Under the pieces are notes generated by a model. The model was not told the origin of the DNA. It was given only the letters and a program-made list of their open reading frames with translations, and made no database searches. DNA of 40,701 nt, taken from NCBI GenBank assembly GCA_012838915.1, contig DUOI01000039.1, forward strand, positions 1 through 40,701, given 5' to 3'. Origin of the DNA: Clostridiales bacterium. GTDB taxonomy: Bacteria; Bacillota; Clostridia; Caldicoprobacterales; DTU083. Position 1 is the first letter of the stretch. Each line of letters begins with the position of its first letter. The position numbers and the translations under genes were made by a program. Positions 17,019 to 25,905 of this stretch are shown piece by piece.

Positions 17019-17288
17019 TTAATCTTCTTCGTAAAAGTTGTTTTCTATTAGCTGGCTTATTCTATGCATGGCTGCAATTTCGTCAGAACCGTCGATACGA
17101 ACGGTAACCTTGGTACCTTTGAATACACCCAATGCCAAAATGGATAGAAGACTTTTCGCATTTCCTGTTTTATTGCCCCGAATAATGTTGATATCCGAAG
17201 AAAAGCTGTTTGCTTCCTTAATCAGCCTTGCAGCTGATCTGGCATGCAGTCCAGCCTCATTTTCAATGATAAATTCCTTTTCTATCAT
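17019..17288 (-). CDS. HPr family phosphocarrier protein
   Basis: The protein has 89 residues, the usual HPr length. Seen: the phosphorylatable His in NEAGLHARSA at the expected position ~15, and the regulatory Ser region around residue 46 (NAKSLLSILALGV). The His shows this is not Crh, in which it is Gln. Role: phosphoryl carrier between Enzyme I and PTS sugar permeases and, when Ser-phosphorylated, a CcpA co-regulator in Bacillota (established). Start: ATG at 17288, 6 nt after AAGGAG; an upstream in-frame start lies across that site. It is monocistronic and divergent from the T-box/glyS unit. Confidence 0.93.
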   Translation of the reverse strand: MIEKEFIIENEAGLHARSAARLIKEANSFSSDINIIRGNKTGNAKSLLSILALGVFKGTKVTVRIDGSDEIAAMHRISQLIENNFYEED

Positions 17289-17442
17289 TTGTTTCTCCTT
17301 CTTCGTCAAAAATGATATTGTCCAGCCTAAATTTATCCCCTGAACCGTCCGGTTTTATGAAAATCAGCCATTCGATTCCGAATTATTAATGAAAATGATT
17401 AGATATATTGTACATGATAATAAGAAAAAGGGCAAGATTTAC

Positions 17443-17471
17443 TTGCAATTCTTAACGCTTTAGGTCATAAT
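17443..17471 (+). promoter_or_regulatory. Promoter of the glyS T-box transcript
   Basis: TTGCAA (17443-17448), a 17-nt spacer, then CATAAT (17466-17471), at the right place in front of the T-box leader. It fits sigma-A consensus well. Confidence 0.65.
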
Positions 17472-17477
17472 AATGGT

Positions 17478-17695
17478 TAATATGACGGTAATGACGGGAA
17501 GGAGTAGTATCCTGCCTCTGCCATCAGCGAACCGGGAATGGTGGGAGCCCGGCGGCATGGGGATACGAAGGGCGTCCCGGAACCAATGATGCAAAAAGAG
17601 AGGATTTCCCGGGTGCGGGAAATCAAAAAGGGTGGAACCGCGGAAGATAAGTCTTTCGTCCCTTTGCCGGGATGAAGGGCTTTTTATTTTTCTTC
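17478..17695 (+). promoter_or_regulatory. Glycine T-box leader with terminator/antiterminator
   Basis: Seen: the T-box sequence AAAGGGTGGAACCGCGG at 17627-17643. Stem III is GATTTCCC/GGGAAATC (about 17603-17624). The terminator pairs AGTCTTTCGTCCC with GGGATGAAGGGCTTT, followed by TTTTTATTTTTC. Stem I begins GACGGGAAGGAGTAGT and closes with ACGAAGGGCGTCCC. The internal loop made by AGGAGTAGT and ACGAAGGGCG carries GGG/GGC, both glycine codons, at about 17570-17573, matching the downstream gene. Known mechanism: uncharged tRNA-Gly pairs with the specifier and the T-box bulge, forming the antiterminator and allowing glyS transcription. Confidence 0.93.
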
Positions 17696-17737
17696 TTTAA
17701 TTTGATATTGAATGATATTTTGAAAGGAGATTCAGAT

Positions 17738-19129
17738 ATGGCAATTGAAAACAAAATGGAAAAAATAGCGGCCTTGTGCAAGGGCAGGGGCTTTATTTTC
17801 CCGGGGTCGGAAATATATGGCGGCCTGGCCAACAGCTGGGATTACGGACCGCTGGGAGTGGAGTTGAAAAACAATATCAAACGGGCATGGTGGAAAAAAT
17901 TCATACAGGAATGCCCTTATAATGTAGGAATGGACGCTGCTATCCTGATGAACCCCAGAACCTGGGAAGCTTCCGGTCATGTAAGCGGCTTCAATGATCC
18001 GTTAATGGACTGCCGTGAATGTAAGGCCAGGTTCAGGGCAGATAAGATTATCGAGGATTATCTGGCTGAGCACAATCAATTAAATGAAGCGGTAGACGGA
18101 TGGTCCAATGCCAAAATGGAGGAATTTGTAAAGGATAAGGCTCTTCCCTGCCCGGAATGCGGTAAATCCAACTTTACTTCCATCCGACAATTCAACCTGA
18201 TGTTCAAAACCTTCCAGGGCGTTACTGAGGATTCCCAGTCTGAGCTGTATCTGCGGCCTGAAACCGCCCAGGGCATCTTTGTCAATTTCAAAAACGTACT
18301 GCGAACATCCAGAAAAAAGCTGCCCTTCGGTATCGGTCAGATCGGAAAATCTTTCCGAAATGAAATTACACCCGGTAACTTCATCTTCCGTACCCGGGAA
18401 TTTGAACAGGCTGAATTGGAATTCTTTTGCAAACCCGGCGAAGATCTGGAATGGTTTGAGTATTGGAGAAGCTTTTGTATAAACTGGCTGCTGGATTTGG
18501 GCATAGATAAAGAGCATATTAAAATGCGTGATCACGATAAAGAAGAGCTTTCCCACTACAGTAAGGCTACCACCGATATTGAATATCTTTTCCCCTTTGG
18601 CTGGGGTGAGTTGTGGGGTATCGCCGACCGAACGGATTTTGATCTGAAGCAGCATGCAGAGCATTCCGGCGAAAACTTCAACTATCTGGATCCTGTAACA
18701 AATGAGCAGTATATTCCTTATTGCGTCGAACCCTCTGTAGGCGTAGACCGGTTGGCCCTTGCCTTTATGTGTGAGGCATATACGGAAGAGGAATTGGAAA
18801 ACGGAGACCAACGTGTGGTTATGAAGCTGCATCCCGCTCTGGCACCTTTCCAGGCTGCCGTCCTTCCTCTCAGCAAGAAGTTGAAAGAGCCTGCCCAGGA
18901 CTTGTATGGTAAGCTGGCAGGTAAATTCAATGCGGACTACGATGAAACCGGCAGCATTGGAAAACGCTACCGCCGGGAAGATGAAATCGGTACACCTTAT
19001 TGTATTACTGTGGATTTTGATACTTTGGAGGACCAATGTGTAACTGTAAGAGACCGGGATACCATGGAACAGATTCGCATACCGATAGATGAATTAATAC
19101 CTTACCTTGAAGAAAAGATATCATTCTGA
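17738..19129 (+). CDS. glyS: Glycyl-tRNA synthetase, single-chain type
   Basis: The protein has 463 residues, the length of the alpha2-type bacterial/archaeal-like GlyRS. Seen: N-terminal [22 protein letters not shown], class II motif 2 with [21 protein letters not shown], motif 3 [10 protein letters not shown], and a C-terminal anticodon-binding domain ([16 protein letters not shown] onward). A Cys-x2-Cys...Cys-x2-Cys pair (CRECKA, CPECGK) near residues 90-145 fits the inserted zinc-like region in this family. Start: ATG at 17738 after GAAAGGAG, downstream of the T-box terminator. Expression should rise when tRNA-Gly is uncharged. Confidence 0.96.
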   Translation: MAIENKMEKIAALCKGRGFIFPGSEIYGGLANSWDYGPLGVELKNNIKRAWWKKFIQECPYNVGMDAAILMNPRTWEASGHVSGFNDPLMDCRECKARFRADKIIEDYLAEHNQLNEAVDGWSNAKMEEFVKDKALPCPECGKSNFTSIRQFNLMFKTFQGVTEDSQSELYLRPETAQGIFVNFKNVLRTSRKKLPFGIGQIGKSFRNEITPGNFIFRTREFEQAELEFFCKPGEDLEWFEYWRSFCINWLLDLGIDKEHIKMRDHDKEELSHYSKATTDIEYLFPFGWGELWGIADRTDFDLKQHAEHSGENFNYLDPVTNEQYIPYCVEPSVGVDRLALAFMCEAYTEEELENGDQRVVMKLHPALAPFQAAVLPLSKKLKEPAQDLYGKLAGKFNADYDETGSIGKRYRREDEIGTPYCITVDFDTLEDQCVTVRDRDTMEQIRIPIDELIPYLEEKISF

Positions 19130-19140
19130 TTAAAAGACAC

Positions 19141-19256
19141 AAAAAGAAAACCGCTGCATGCACTGAAACTGCCCCCTATCAAGCAGACAGCTAAAATAGT
19201 AAAACTGCTAACCATGAGAGGAGCATATCAATGCACTTGCAGCGGCTTTTCTTTTG
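19141..19256 (+). repeat. Long imperfect inverted repeat after glyS
   Basis: The left arm (19141-19165, AAAAAGAAAACCGCTGCATG plus CACTG) is almost exactly complementary to the right arm (19229-19256, ending GCAGCGGCTTTTCTTTTG), with about 63 nt between. The plus-strand right arm ends T-rich, so it could terminate glyS. The spacer also holds AGCAG/CTGCT (about 19172 and 19204). It might instead encode a small structured RNA. Confidence 0.7.
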
Positions 19257-19285
19257 TTAAAGGCTTCTTTGTGGATATTATTTTG

Positions 19286-19474
19286 TCAGACCTGAGCAAT
19301 CGCTTCTGTAGGACAGCTTTCTATGGCATCCTTTACCGCATCCTCCAACTCCTCGGGAACTTCCTCGTCAATAGCTTCAGCCTTATCGTCATCATTCCAG
19401 AAAAACACTTCCTCACAAGTACTGATGCATAATCCGCAGCTGATGCACAAATCCTGATCAACATAAGCCTTCAT
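19286..19474 (-). CDS. Single 4Fe-4S ferredoxin
   Basis: The protein has 62 residues. Seen: C-x2-C-x2-C in CISCGLC, then a fourth Cys in STCEE and a distal ESCPTEAI that together give the usual single-cluster arrangement with a disulfide or spare Cys. It is highly acidic (WNDDDKAEAIDEEVPEELED). It acts as a low-potential electron carrier in the cytosol, of the Clostridia/Thermotoga/Desulfovibrio type. Start: ATG at 19474 after AAGGAGGAATGG. It lies 78 bp downstream of hflX on the same strand. Confidence 0.92.
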   Translation of the reverse strand: MKAYVDQDLCISCGLCISTCEEVFFWNDDDKAEAIDEEVPEELEDAVKDAIESCPTEAIAQV

Positions 19475-19552
19475 AACCATTCCTCCTTGTCTGCTGTATA
19501 TAATTCTGCAGCTTTTTTACATATAACCTATATTACCCCGGGTTGATATTCA

Positions 19553-21322
19553 TTAAACAACCTTCAAAAAACTTTTAATCCTGCCAAATAAAATTTCATC
19601 AACTTCAACTTCCATCTGAATTCCTTCAGATACAAATTCTTCGGATAAAATATTGCCGTCTTCATGGAGCATGGAACGTACATTGCCTTGATCATATGGG
19701 AGTAGAAGGGTTACCCGCTGCATCTTTCTGGGAAGATTCTTCTGAATTAAATTAAGCAAATCCTCCAACCCCTCACCCGTCCTGGCTGAGACAAATGCCT
19801 GGGGCTTTTCAGCGGGTAATAGGGTAGAGTCTTTAACCATATCCATTTTATTATATACGGTTATTATTTTTTGCTTTGCACCAAGCATATTCAATACCCT
19901 GTTTACCACTGATGTCTGTTCTGTCAGGTTTGGTGACCCGGCATCCACCACGTGGAGCAGCAAATCCGCCTCCACCACTTCTTCCAGGGTTGAGTGAAAA
20001 GCCTCTACCAGATTATGGGGCAGTTTGTCGATGAACCCTACAGTATCTATTAATATAATTCTTTGCCCATCAGGCAGGATAATACCTCTGGATACAGGAT
20101 CCAGGGTTGCAAAGAGTTTATCTTCCACCAACACATTACTTCCGGTTAAAGCATTTAATAATGTGCTTTTTCCGGCATTAGTGTATCCGGTGAGTGCACA
20201 AATAGGAATCCTGTTCTTTTCCCGTTTAGTGCGAAGGTTAGTTCTATGTTCCTTCACCTTGGCCAATTCTGCTTCTATTTCACTAATACGGCGGCGTATA
20301 TGCCTGCGATCGGTTTCCAGCTTTTTTTCACCGGGCCCCCTTGTTCCAATGCCGCCTCCCAGCCTGGAGAGTGTATGCCCCATTCCCGTCAGCCTGGGCA
20401 GCCGATACTTCAGCTGAGCCAGCTCAACCTGGAGCTTCCCTTCCCTGGATACTGCATGCCTGGAGAAGATATCCAGAATTAATGTGGTACGGTCTATTAC
20501 CCTTACCCCAAGTATTTCCTCTAAATTTTTGATTTGAACCGCAGTCAGCTCATCGTCGCAGATAACCAGATTGGCATTCAAGGATTGGCAGAGCAAGGTC
20601 AGTTCCGCCGCCTTTCCCCGACCGATATAGGTAGCAGGGTCAGGCATTTTTCTATTTTGGGTGGTTTTATAAAGGGTCCGGGCACCGGCAGTTTTCGCCA
20701 GCTCTTCCAGTTCATTGACGGAGCGGAATCCCTCTCCCTGGTCATCCAGCCCAATTAATATTGCCCTTTCTTCCTCATCTTGCTGTGTTTCCACTGTATG
20801 GGGCAAGGCTATGAGGGGATCCAGCCGGTGTATCTCCCGCTGCAGGTCATCTCCGCACAATTCCTCCATAGTCAGGGGACCATATATTGTGTGAGATTCG
20901 CTTTCATTCGGTGGGTTCAAAAAAGCGGTGTAGGCATCAACAAACCTTCCGTTCTGTACACCGATTGCCGCCATGGCATCAAAACGCAATGTCTTCAGCG
21001 AATTCAGATCCACACCTGATAATTTTCCGCTTCCGCCGGGGTGGGTATGGATACAGCGAATACCGCTCAAACGTACGTTACTCCTCCTCAAGTTCATACC
21101 GGTAAGTGAAACCTGTCCCGCTTCGCCTACCGATACGTCCATTACTTCTCCCCTGCGATTCAGATAAATAGATATTTCCCGATTGGTTACCCCGGTCAGC
21201 TCACATAATAGCAGCACTATTTCCTTGGAGAGAAAACTTTCCCTCTCCACCGGCATATCGTATATACTCTCCAGTGCAAGTAAAATTTGCTTGGACAAAC
21301 CTTCTATATTACCATTTATCAT
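19553..21322 (-). CDS. hflX: GTPase HflX (ribosome-associated)
   Basis: The protein has 589 residues, longer than the common ~400-430. Residues 1-~190 form an N-terminal extension (DUF-like region with GVTNREISIYLN and RCIHTHPGGSGKLSGVDL). The HflX core follows: the substrate-binding glycine-rich domain (YIGRGKAAEL, SRLGGGIGTRGPGEKKLETDRR) and the GTPase with P-loop GYTNAGKS, DTVGF and NKMD. Known: HflX rescues stalled or heat-damaged ribosomes by splitting subunits. The extended N-terminus occurs in a subset of clostridial homologues. It lies 76 bp downstream of polX on the same strand. The ribosome site is weak. Confidence 0.95.
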   Translation of the reverse strand: MINGNIEGLSKQILLALESIYDMPVERESFLSKEIVLLLCELTGVTNREISIYLNRRGEVMDVSVGEAGQVSLTGMNLRRSNVRLSGIRCIHTHPGGSGKLSGVDLNSLKTLRFDAMAAIGVQNGRFVDAYTAFLNPPNESESHTIYGPLTMEELCGDDLQREIHRLDPLIALPHTVETQQDEEERAILIGLDDQGEGFRSVNELEELAKTAGARTLYKTTQNRKMPDPATYIGRGKAAELTLLCQSLNANLVICDDELTAVQIKNLEEILGVRVIDRTTLILDIFSRHAVSREGKLQVELAQLKYRLPRLTGMGHTLSRLGGGIGTRGPGEKKLETDRRHIRRRISEIEAELAKVKEHRTNLRTKREKNRIPICALTGYTNAGKSTLLNALTGSNVLVEDKLFATLDPVSRGIILPDGQRIILIDTVGFIDKLPHNLVEAFHSTLEEVVEADLLLHVVDAGSPNLTEQTSVVNRVLNMLGAKQKIITVYNKMDMVKDSTLLPAEKPQAFVSARTGEGLEDLLNLIQKNLPRKMQRVTLLLPYDQGNVRSMLHEDGNILSEEFVSEGIQMEVEVDEILFGRIKSFLKVV

Positions 21323-21398
21323 GTAGGCTAATCACAACCTTCCCTTTGCAATATCCCAAACAGATTTGTATCTATAATAACAAAACAGATTATATAAG

Positions 21399-23114
21399 TT
21401 AAGCATATAGGAAAGCTTTCATTCCTTCTATATCCAGGCAGTTCAGAATATCCTCTTTTTCACACCAACCCTTACGGGCTGCAGCAACTCCGTATCCCGT
21501 ATGCGAAATTTCATTGACGCTATGGGCATCCGGATTGATCATCAGCCTGATGCCCATTTCCTTTGCCCTTCTCACCCAGCGCCAATCCAGGTCCAGCCTA
21601 TGTGGATTGGCATTAATCTCCAAAGCTGTCCCTCTTTCCGCTGCCTTTTCCAGAATCTGCTCCATATCCACTTCGTACCCATCCCTGGATAACAGAAGCC
21701 TTCCTGTTGCATGTCCCAGTATGGTACCGGCAGGGTGGTCCATAGCTTTTAATATTCTCTTTGTCATGCTTTCACGATTCATTCGAAACTGGGAATGAAT
21801 CGATATAATAACAAAATCAAAGCGCTCAAGAAATTCATCTGAATAATCCAAAGAACCGTCGGACAGTATATCCGACTCAATACCTTTGAAAATATAAAAA
21901 TCATGATATCGCTTGTTTAATTCATCAATTTCCTCATGCTGCCTTATAATATCATCTTCACTCAAGCCCCCGGCATAGTAGGCAGAACGGCTGTGGTCCG
22001 AGATGCCGATATATTGGTAACCCTGCCTGCGCACTTCATCAGCCAGCTCCTTGATGGAATTGCTGCCGTCGCTGTAATGGCTGTGAAAATGAAAGATGCC
22101 TTTCAAATCACTGCTTTCCACAAGCTTTGGCAGCCTGTTTTCCAGGGCTGCTTCAATTTCACCCATATCCTCCCGCAGTTCCGGTGGAATATAGGCCATA
22201 CCCAGGGCTTGAAATAAATCCGCCTCGTTGCTGCATGGAATGTTTGACCCATTCTCTTCCCGGAACAGCCCATATTCATTCATTTTCATGCCCATGGATT
22301 TTGCAATATGCCTCATTCTAGTGTTATGTTCCCTGCTGCCGGTGAAATGATGCAGGGCATATGGATACTGCTCCGGTGAAACTACCCGCAGATCAACAGC
22401 AATGCCACCCCGTAAACGCACACTGGTTTTGGTTGAGCCCTGCCCTGTAATATCCGCTACACCGGGCAGTGACACAAAAAAGTTCATTACGCTTTCAACC
22501 TCATCTGATGCTGCAACAATATCGATATCCTTTATAATTTCCTTACTTCTTCGAAGACTTCCGGCTATGCTCAGGGATTTAACATCGGGACAATCTTTCA
22601 ACTCCTTAAGAATATCCAATGCCATACTGCCGGCTTCATGCAGCAGGTATTTACCGGAAGCAGTGCGTATATGGGATATGCCTTTCAGAATATTCTCCTG
22701 AGTTTTCTTCCCGAATCCGGGCAAATCAATCAAGCGGTTCTCCTTGCATGCATATTCCAGCTCCCCAATGGTTTCGATACCCAAAGTATCGTATAAAACC
22801 CGGACCTTTCTAGCACCCAGACCCGGAATACTGAACAGGTCAAATAAGCCGGGCGGAAATTCAGCCTTCAAATTCTGATAATATTCAAGGTTTCCCGTCA
22901 TGACCAATTCACTTATCTTCTGTTCCAGGGCTTTGCCAATTCCCTTTATGGTACCCAGTCGGTTTTCCCTGATTAAGGTTTCCAAATCCTCTTCCAAAGC
23001 CTGGACAATTCTTGCGCCGTTTTCATAGGCACGAATCTTAAAGGGATTCTCCCCTTTCAACTCCAGATACAATGCAATTTCATTGAGGATACCGGCTACT
23101 CTTTGTTTGTCCAT
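21399..23114 (-). CDS. polX: DNA polymerase/3'-5' exonuclease PolX
   Basis: The protein has 571 residues, full length for bacterial PolX. Seen: N-terminal helix-hairpin-helix regions (GIGKALEQKI, IPGLGARKVRVLYD, LPGFGKKTQENIL), and the polymerase beta-like palm with GSLRRSKEIIKDIDIV and VDLRVV giving the metal-binding Asp residues. A C-terminal PHP exonuclease domain follows with FHFHSHYSDGSN, GISDHS and INPDAHS. It acts in gap-filling DNA repair. It is upstream of hflX and likely cotranscribed. The start ATG has no strong ribosome site; GGGGCGAGCTGT precedes it. Confidence 0.96.
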   Translation of the reverse strand: MDKQRVAGILNEIALYLELKGENPFKIRAYENGARIVQALEEDLETLIRENRLGTIKGIGKALEQKISELVMTGNLEYYQNLKAEFPPGLFDLFSIPGLGARKVRVLYDTLGIETIGELEYACKENRLIDLPGFGKKTQENILKGISHIRTASGKYLLHEAGSMALDILKELKDCPDVKSLSIAGSLRRSKEIIKDIDIVAASDEVESVMNFFVSLPGVADITGQGSTKTSVRLRGGIAVDLRVVSPEQYPYALHHFTGSREHNTRMRHIAKSMGMKMNEYGLFREENGSNIPCSNEADLFQALGMAYIPPELREDMGEIEAALENRLPKLVESSDLKGIFHFHSHYSDGSNSIKELADEVRRQGYQYIGISDHSRSAYYAGGLSEDDIIRQHEEIDELNKRYHDFYIFKGIESDILSDGSLDYSDEFLERFDFVIISIHSQFRMNRESMTKRILKAMDHPAGTILGHATGRLLLSRDGYEVDMEQILEKAAERGTALEINANPHRLDLDWRWVRRAKEMGIRLMINPDAHSVNEISHTGYGVAAARKGWCEKEDILNCLDIEGMKAFLYA

Positions 23115-23290
23115 ACAGCTCGCCCCACTTCACAAACTACCAATATTATAAACTAAAAAGGCTGCCTTAACTCAACAGGGAGAGGCTGCTCGAATAAAGC
23201 ATCTCTATAACTGATAGTATATCAGATTTCTAATAAATCCATATTATTGTGAGAAGATAATATTATTATTTCAACTCGGAGGAACAGCCT

Positions 23291-23860
23291 GTGTCAAAAA
23301 GTGAGAAAGAGAAAATGTTGTCAGGAGAATATTATTTTGCCGATGATCAAGTGTTAACCGCTGAAAGGGATCATGCAAGGAACTTGACCTTTGAATTCAA
23401 TAATACAAAACCCGGTGAAAAAGGGAAACGATGGGAGATTCTAAAGCGGTTGATTAATGCAAAAGGTTCATTTGTTATTGAACCGCCTTTTTATTGTGAT
23501 TATGGCTATAACATAACAGTTGGTGAAAATTTCTACGCAAACTACGGCTGTATTATCCTGGATGTTAATAAGGTTATAATCGGAGATAATGTGCTGTTAG
23601 GACCTAATGTACAGATTTATACTGCCATGCACCCCACTGATCCCATAGAACGGCTTACCGGTAAGGAAAATTCAGAACCGGTTACTGTCGGCAATAATGT
23701 CTGGATTGGCGGCGGAGCGATAATATGCCCGGGAGTGAGAGTTGGAGATAATGTAACCATAGGAGCAGGAAGTGTTGTAACTAAGGATTTACCCGGCAAT
23801 GTTATTGCCGCAGGTAATCCATGCAGGGTTATTAAGAGCATTCAAAACATGCGTCATTGA
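23291..23860 (+). CDS. Sugar O-acetyltransferase (maltose/galactoside acetyltransferase-like)
   Basis: The protein has 189 residues and forms a left-handed beta-helix with hexapeptide repeats. Seen: N-terminal MLSGEYYFADDQVL, typical of Maa/LacA enzymes, FYANYGCIILD, catalytic His in YTAMHPTDPIER, and GGGAIICPGVRVGDNVTIGAGSVV. It transfers acetyl from acetyl-CoA to a sugar hydroxyl. Start: GTG at 23291 after CGGAGGAACAGCCT. Its 3' end overlaps the convergent uvsE by 29 bp. Confidence 0.93.
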   Translation: MSKSEKEKMLSGEYYFADDQVLTAERDHARNLTFEFNNTKPGEKGKRWEILKRLINAKGSFVIEPPFYCDYGYNITVGENFYANYGCIILDVNKVIIGDNVLLGPNVQIYTAMHPTDPIERLTGKENSEPVTVGNNVWIGGGAIICPGVRVGDNVTIGAGSVVTKDLPGNVIAAGNPCRVIKSIQNMRH

Positions 23861-24797
23861 GAAAATGAATATCCTGATACCGTTGTAAATCTTCAACCAA
23901 CTGAAAGAGGGCTTTATCTTTACTCTTTGCCTCCAGCATTACATCAAAATCCCTGTTTGGTTTTTTTGCCTGCATTAAGAATTCATAGAAGGCGGAGCTG
24001 TCTATATAATCTGCATGGCTTTTCAACTGTGAAGGTGATTTAGGACTGGAAAAATGAACCTTGGGAATCAGCTTTTGTCCTCTCCATGTATTAAAAACGT
24101 GACACAACAAGTCTTCAACGGATAAGCCATCAGGATTGCATAGATGATGGTGCACATCAAAAACCATGGGAATTTGCAGCATCTGACAAAGCAAAAGGGT
24201 ATCTGAGGCTGTATAGGATTTATCATCATTCTCCAGAATTATCCGCTTTTTTAGGTTTTGTGGCAGAGCTGAGAAATTAGATACAAAGGTATCTATGGCT
24301 TTGTTTTTGTCCTTATAGGTACCGCCTACATGAAGCACTAATTTACCTCTGTCAGGCTCTAAACCCATCCCTGTTAAAACAGCATCATGATATACCAGAT
24401 CCCGTATGGATGCATCCAGTATTTCTTTTCTCTTACTGGTTAGAAGGGTAAAATGATCGGGATGAGCGCTGATTCGCATATCTGTTTTTTGTAGAAATTC
24501 CTTAATCTTCTGAAACTCTGCTTTCATTTCCGATATAAAGTCCCAATCAATAACCTGCTCATGGGTAGCCAAGGGTACCAGCTTTGATGTGATCCGATAC
24601 AACTGTACATCGGAAGCCTTGGCGTGCCTCATAATTCGCAAAGTATTGGTCAAATTTTCACGTGTTAGTTTTTTCAAACGATGAATTCTGGATTCATCAT
24701 CGGGTATGTTTTGATAGGTTTTGTAGGTCATAGTCCTGGACGGAGATGCATTCTTCAGCGTCATAGACATAGCAACAAAACCAAGTCGTATTTTCAT
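23832..24797 (-). CDS. uvsE: UV DNA damage endonuclease UvsE
   Basis: The protein has 321 residues, normal for the family, with a TIM barrel. It nicks DNA 5' of UV photoproducts independently of UvrABC. Seen: N-terminal RLGFVAMSM, LYRITSKLVPLATHE, ISAHPDHFTLL, VLHVGGTYKDK, ILENDDKSYT, FDVHHH and MLEAKSKDKAL, carrying the conserved His, Glu and Asp metal ligands. Known mostly from spore-formers and Deinococcus. Start: ATG at 24797. It overlaps the acetyltransferase gene tail to tail. Confidence 0.95.
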   Translation of the reverse strand: MKIRLGFVAMSMTLKNASPSRTMTYKTYQNIPDDESRIHRLKKLTRENLTNTLRIMRHAKASDVQLYRITSKLVPLATHEQVIDWDFISEMKAEFQKIKEFLQKTDMRISAHPDHFTLLTSKRKEILDASIRDLVYHDAVLTGMGLEPDRGKLVLHVGGTYKDKNKAIDTFVSNFSALPQNLKKRIILENDDKSYTASDTLLLCQMLQIPMVFDVHHHLCNPDGLSVEDLLCHVFNTWRGQKLIPKVHFSSPKSPSQLKSHADYIDSSAFYEFLMQAKKPNRDFDVMLEAKSKDKALFQLVEDLQRYQDIHFLNDACFECS

Positions 24798-24954
24798 GCT
24801 GTCAAAATCCTCTCATATAGCTGCTATTTTTAATATTCATATAGTCTTCCAATAATGCAAAAGGAAATTACATGACTGATTATTTCATTGTTTTTGTAGG
24901 TTTTATTGCTATTGTCTACATAAATTATAATCTTCAAAATATTTTTAATATATA

Positions 24955-24983
24955 TTGTAATATATTTGAAACTATGCTATAAA
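24955..24983 (+). promoter_or_regulatory. Probable promoter of the transketolase operon
   Basis: TTGTAA (24955-24960), 17 nt, then TATAAA (24978-24983). The predicted start site lies within the palindrome described next. The region from 24798 to 24954 is AT-rich and I see no other feature in it. Confidence 0.5.
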
Positions 24984-25007
24984 GTAGGTAGTGACACTTC
25001 CTACTTT
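24981..25007. promoter_or_regulatory. 27-bp palindrome, candidate operator of the transketolase operon
   Basis: AAAGTAGG-T-AGTG-A-CACT-T-CCTACTTT: both 8-bp outer arms and both 4-bp inner arms pair perfectly around a central A, with a single T/T mismatch between the outer and inner arms. It overlaps the -10/start region. The operon encodes a MerR-type regulator, which binds dyad sites, so this is a good candidate for its operator (inference). An RNA hairpin in the 5' leader is the alternative. Confidence 0.7.
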
Positions 25008-25057
25008 CAATACATCATCTTACATTTTATTAATAATAGAATAAAGGAGGAGATTGT

Positions 25058-25888
25058 ATGCCCTGCACCCCGGAAGAAAAGCAAAGGCTGCAGAAAATTG
25101 CCCGGGATCTGCGTCTCACAATTATTGATGTGATGGCCTGGTCGGGCGGAGCCCATGTAGGCGGCTCCTTAAGTATTGTTGAGTTGTTGACCGCGCTTTA
25201 CTTCAAGTACCTCAACGTCGATCCGGAACAGCCCTGGTGGGAGGACCGGGACCGCTTTGTGCTGTCTAAAGGCCATGGAGCTGCCGGTTTCATTCCTGTG
25301 CTGGCCAAACGCGGATTCATCCCTGAAGAAGAGCTTAAGACCTTTAACCACTTTGGTTCTCCATTTGCCATGCATCCTGACAGCAACAAAATTGTAGGCT
25401 GCGACGCTTCCACCGGCAGTCTTGGCCATGGGTTGTCCATGGCAGTAGGCATGGGCCTGGGTGCCCGCTATCTGAAGAAGGAGTTTAAAACAGTATGTCT
25501 TTTGGGTGACGGCGAGTGCTGTGAAGGCAGTGTATGGGAAGCAGCTATGGCACTGTCAAACTTCAAGCTTACCAATGTCATTACAATAGTAGACCGCAAC
25601 CGCCTGATGATTGACGGATTCACGGAAGATGTGATGGCTCTGGAGCCCTTCGCAGACAAATGGCGCTCCTTCGGATTGGAGCTTATTGAGATTGACGGCC
25701 ATGATTTTGACCAAATCTGCGAAGCGCTGGATAAGGCATGGAATGCAAAGGAAAAACCCGTAATCATCCTCGCCAACACCGTAAAAGGCAAAGGCGTCGA
25801 TTTTATGGAAAACAATGTGGTATGGCATTATGCCTCAGCCGACTCCGAGCTGTGTGAGAAGGCAAAGGCATCCATACTGAATTCATAG
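25058..25888 (+). CDS. Transketolase, N-terminal (TPP-binding) subunit
   Basis: The protein has 276 residues, the usual size of a split transketolase N subunit. Seen: SKGHGAAGF, STGSLGHGLS with the conserved catalytic His, and the TPP/Mg motif beginning GDGECCEGSVWEAA and ending at an Asn in VDRN. The site carries Arg-Asn where Asn-Asn is commoner. Start: ATG after AAAGGAGGAG. It is the first gene of a six-gene operon, 17 bp before the C-terminal subunit. Split transketolases serve pentose phosphate metabolism, but several work on modified sugars (apulose-4-P, sulfofructose), so the in vivo substrate is open here. Confidence 0.93.
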   Translation: MPCTPEEKQRLQKIARDLRLTIIDVMAWSGGAHVGGSLSIVELLTALYFKYLNVDPEQPWWEDRDRFVLSKGHGAAGFIPVLAKRGFIPEEELKTFNHFGSPFAMHPDSNKIVGCDASTGSLGHGLSMAVGMGLGARYLKKEFKTVCLLGDGECCEGSVWEAAMALSNFKLTNVITIVDRNRLMIDGFTEDVMALEPFADKWRSFGLELIEIDGHDFDQICEALDKAWNAKEKPVIILANTVKGKGVDFMENNVVWHYASADSELCEKAKASILNS

Positions 25889-25905
25889 GGGAGGGAGGAA
25901 AGATT

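Noticed and set aside
18080-19036. 318-codon ORF antisense to glyS
   Set aside because: It is a shadow of the strongly biased glyS codons; glyS has complete family motifs and a T-box in front.
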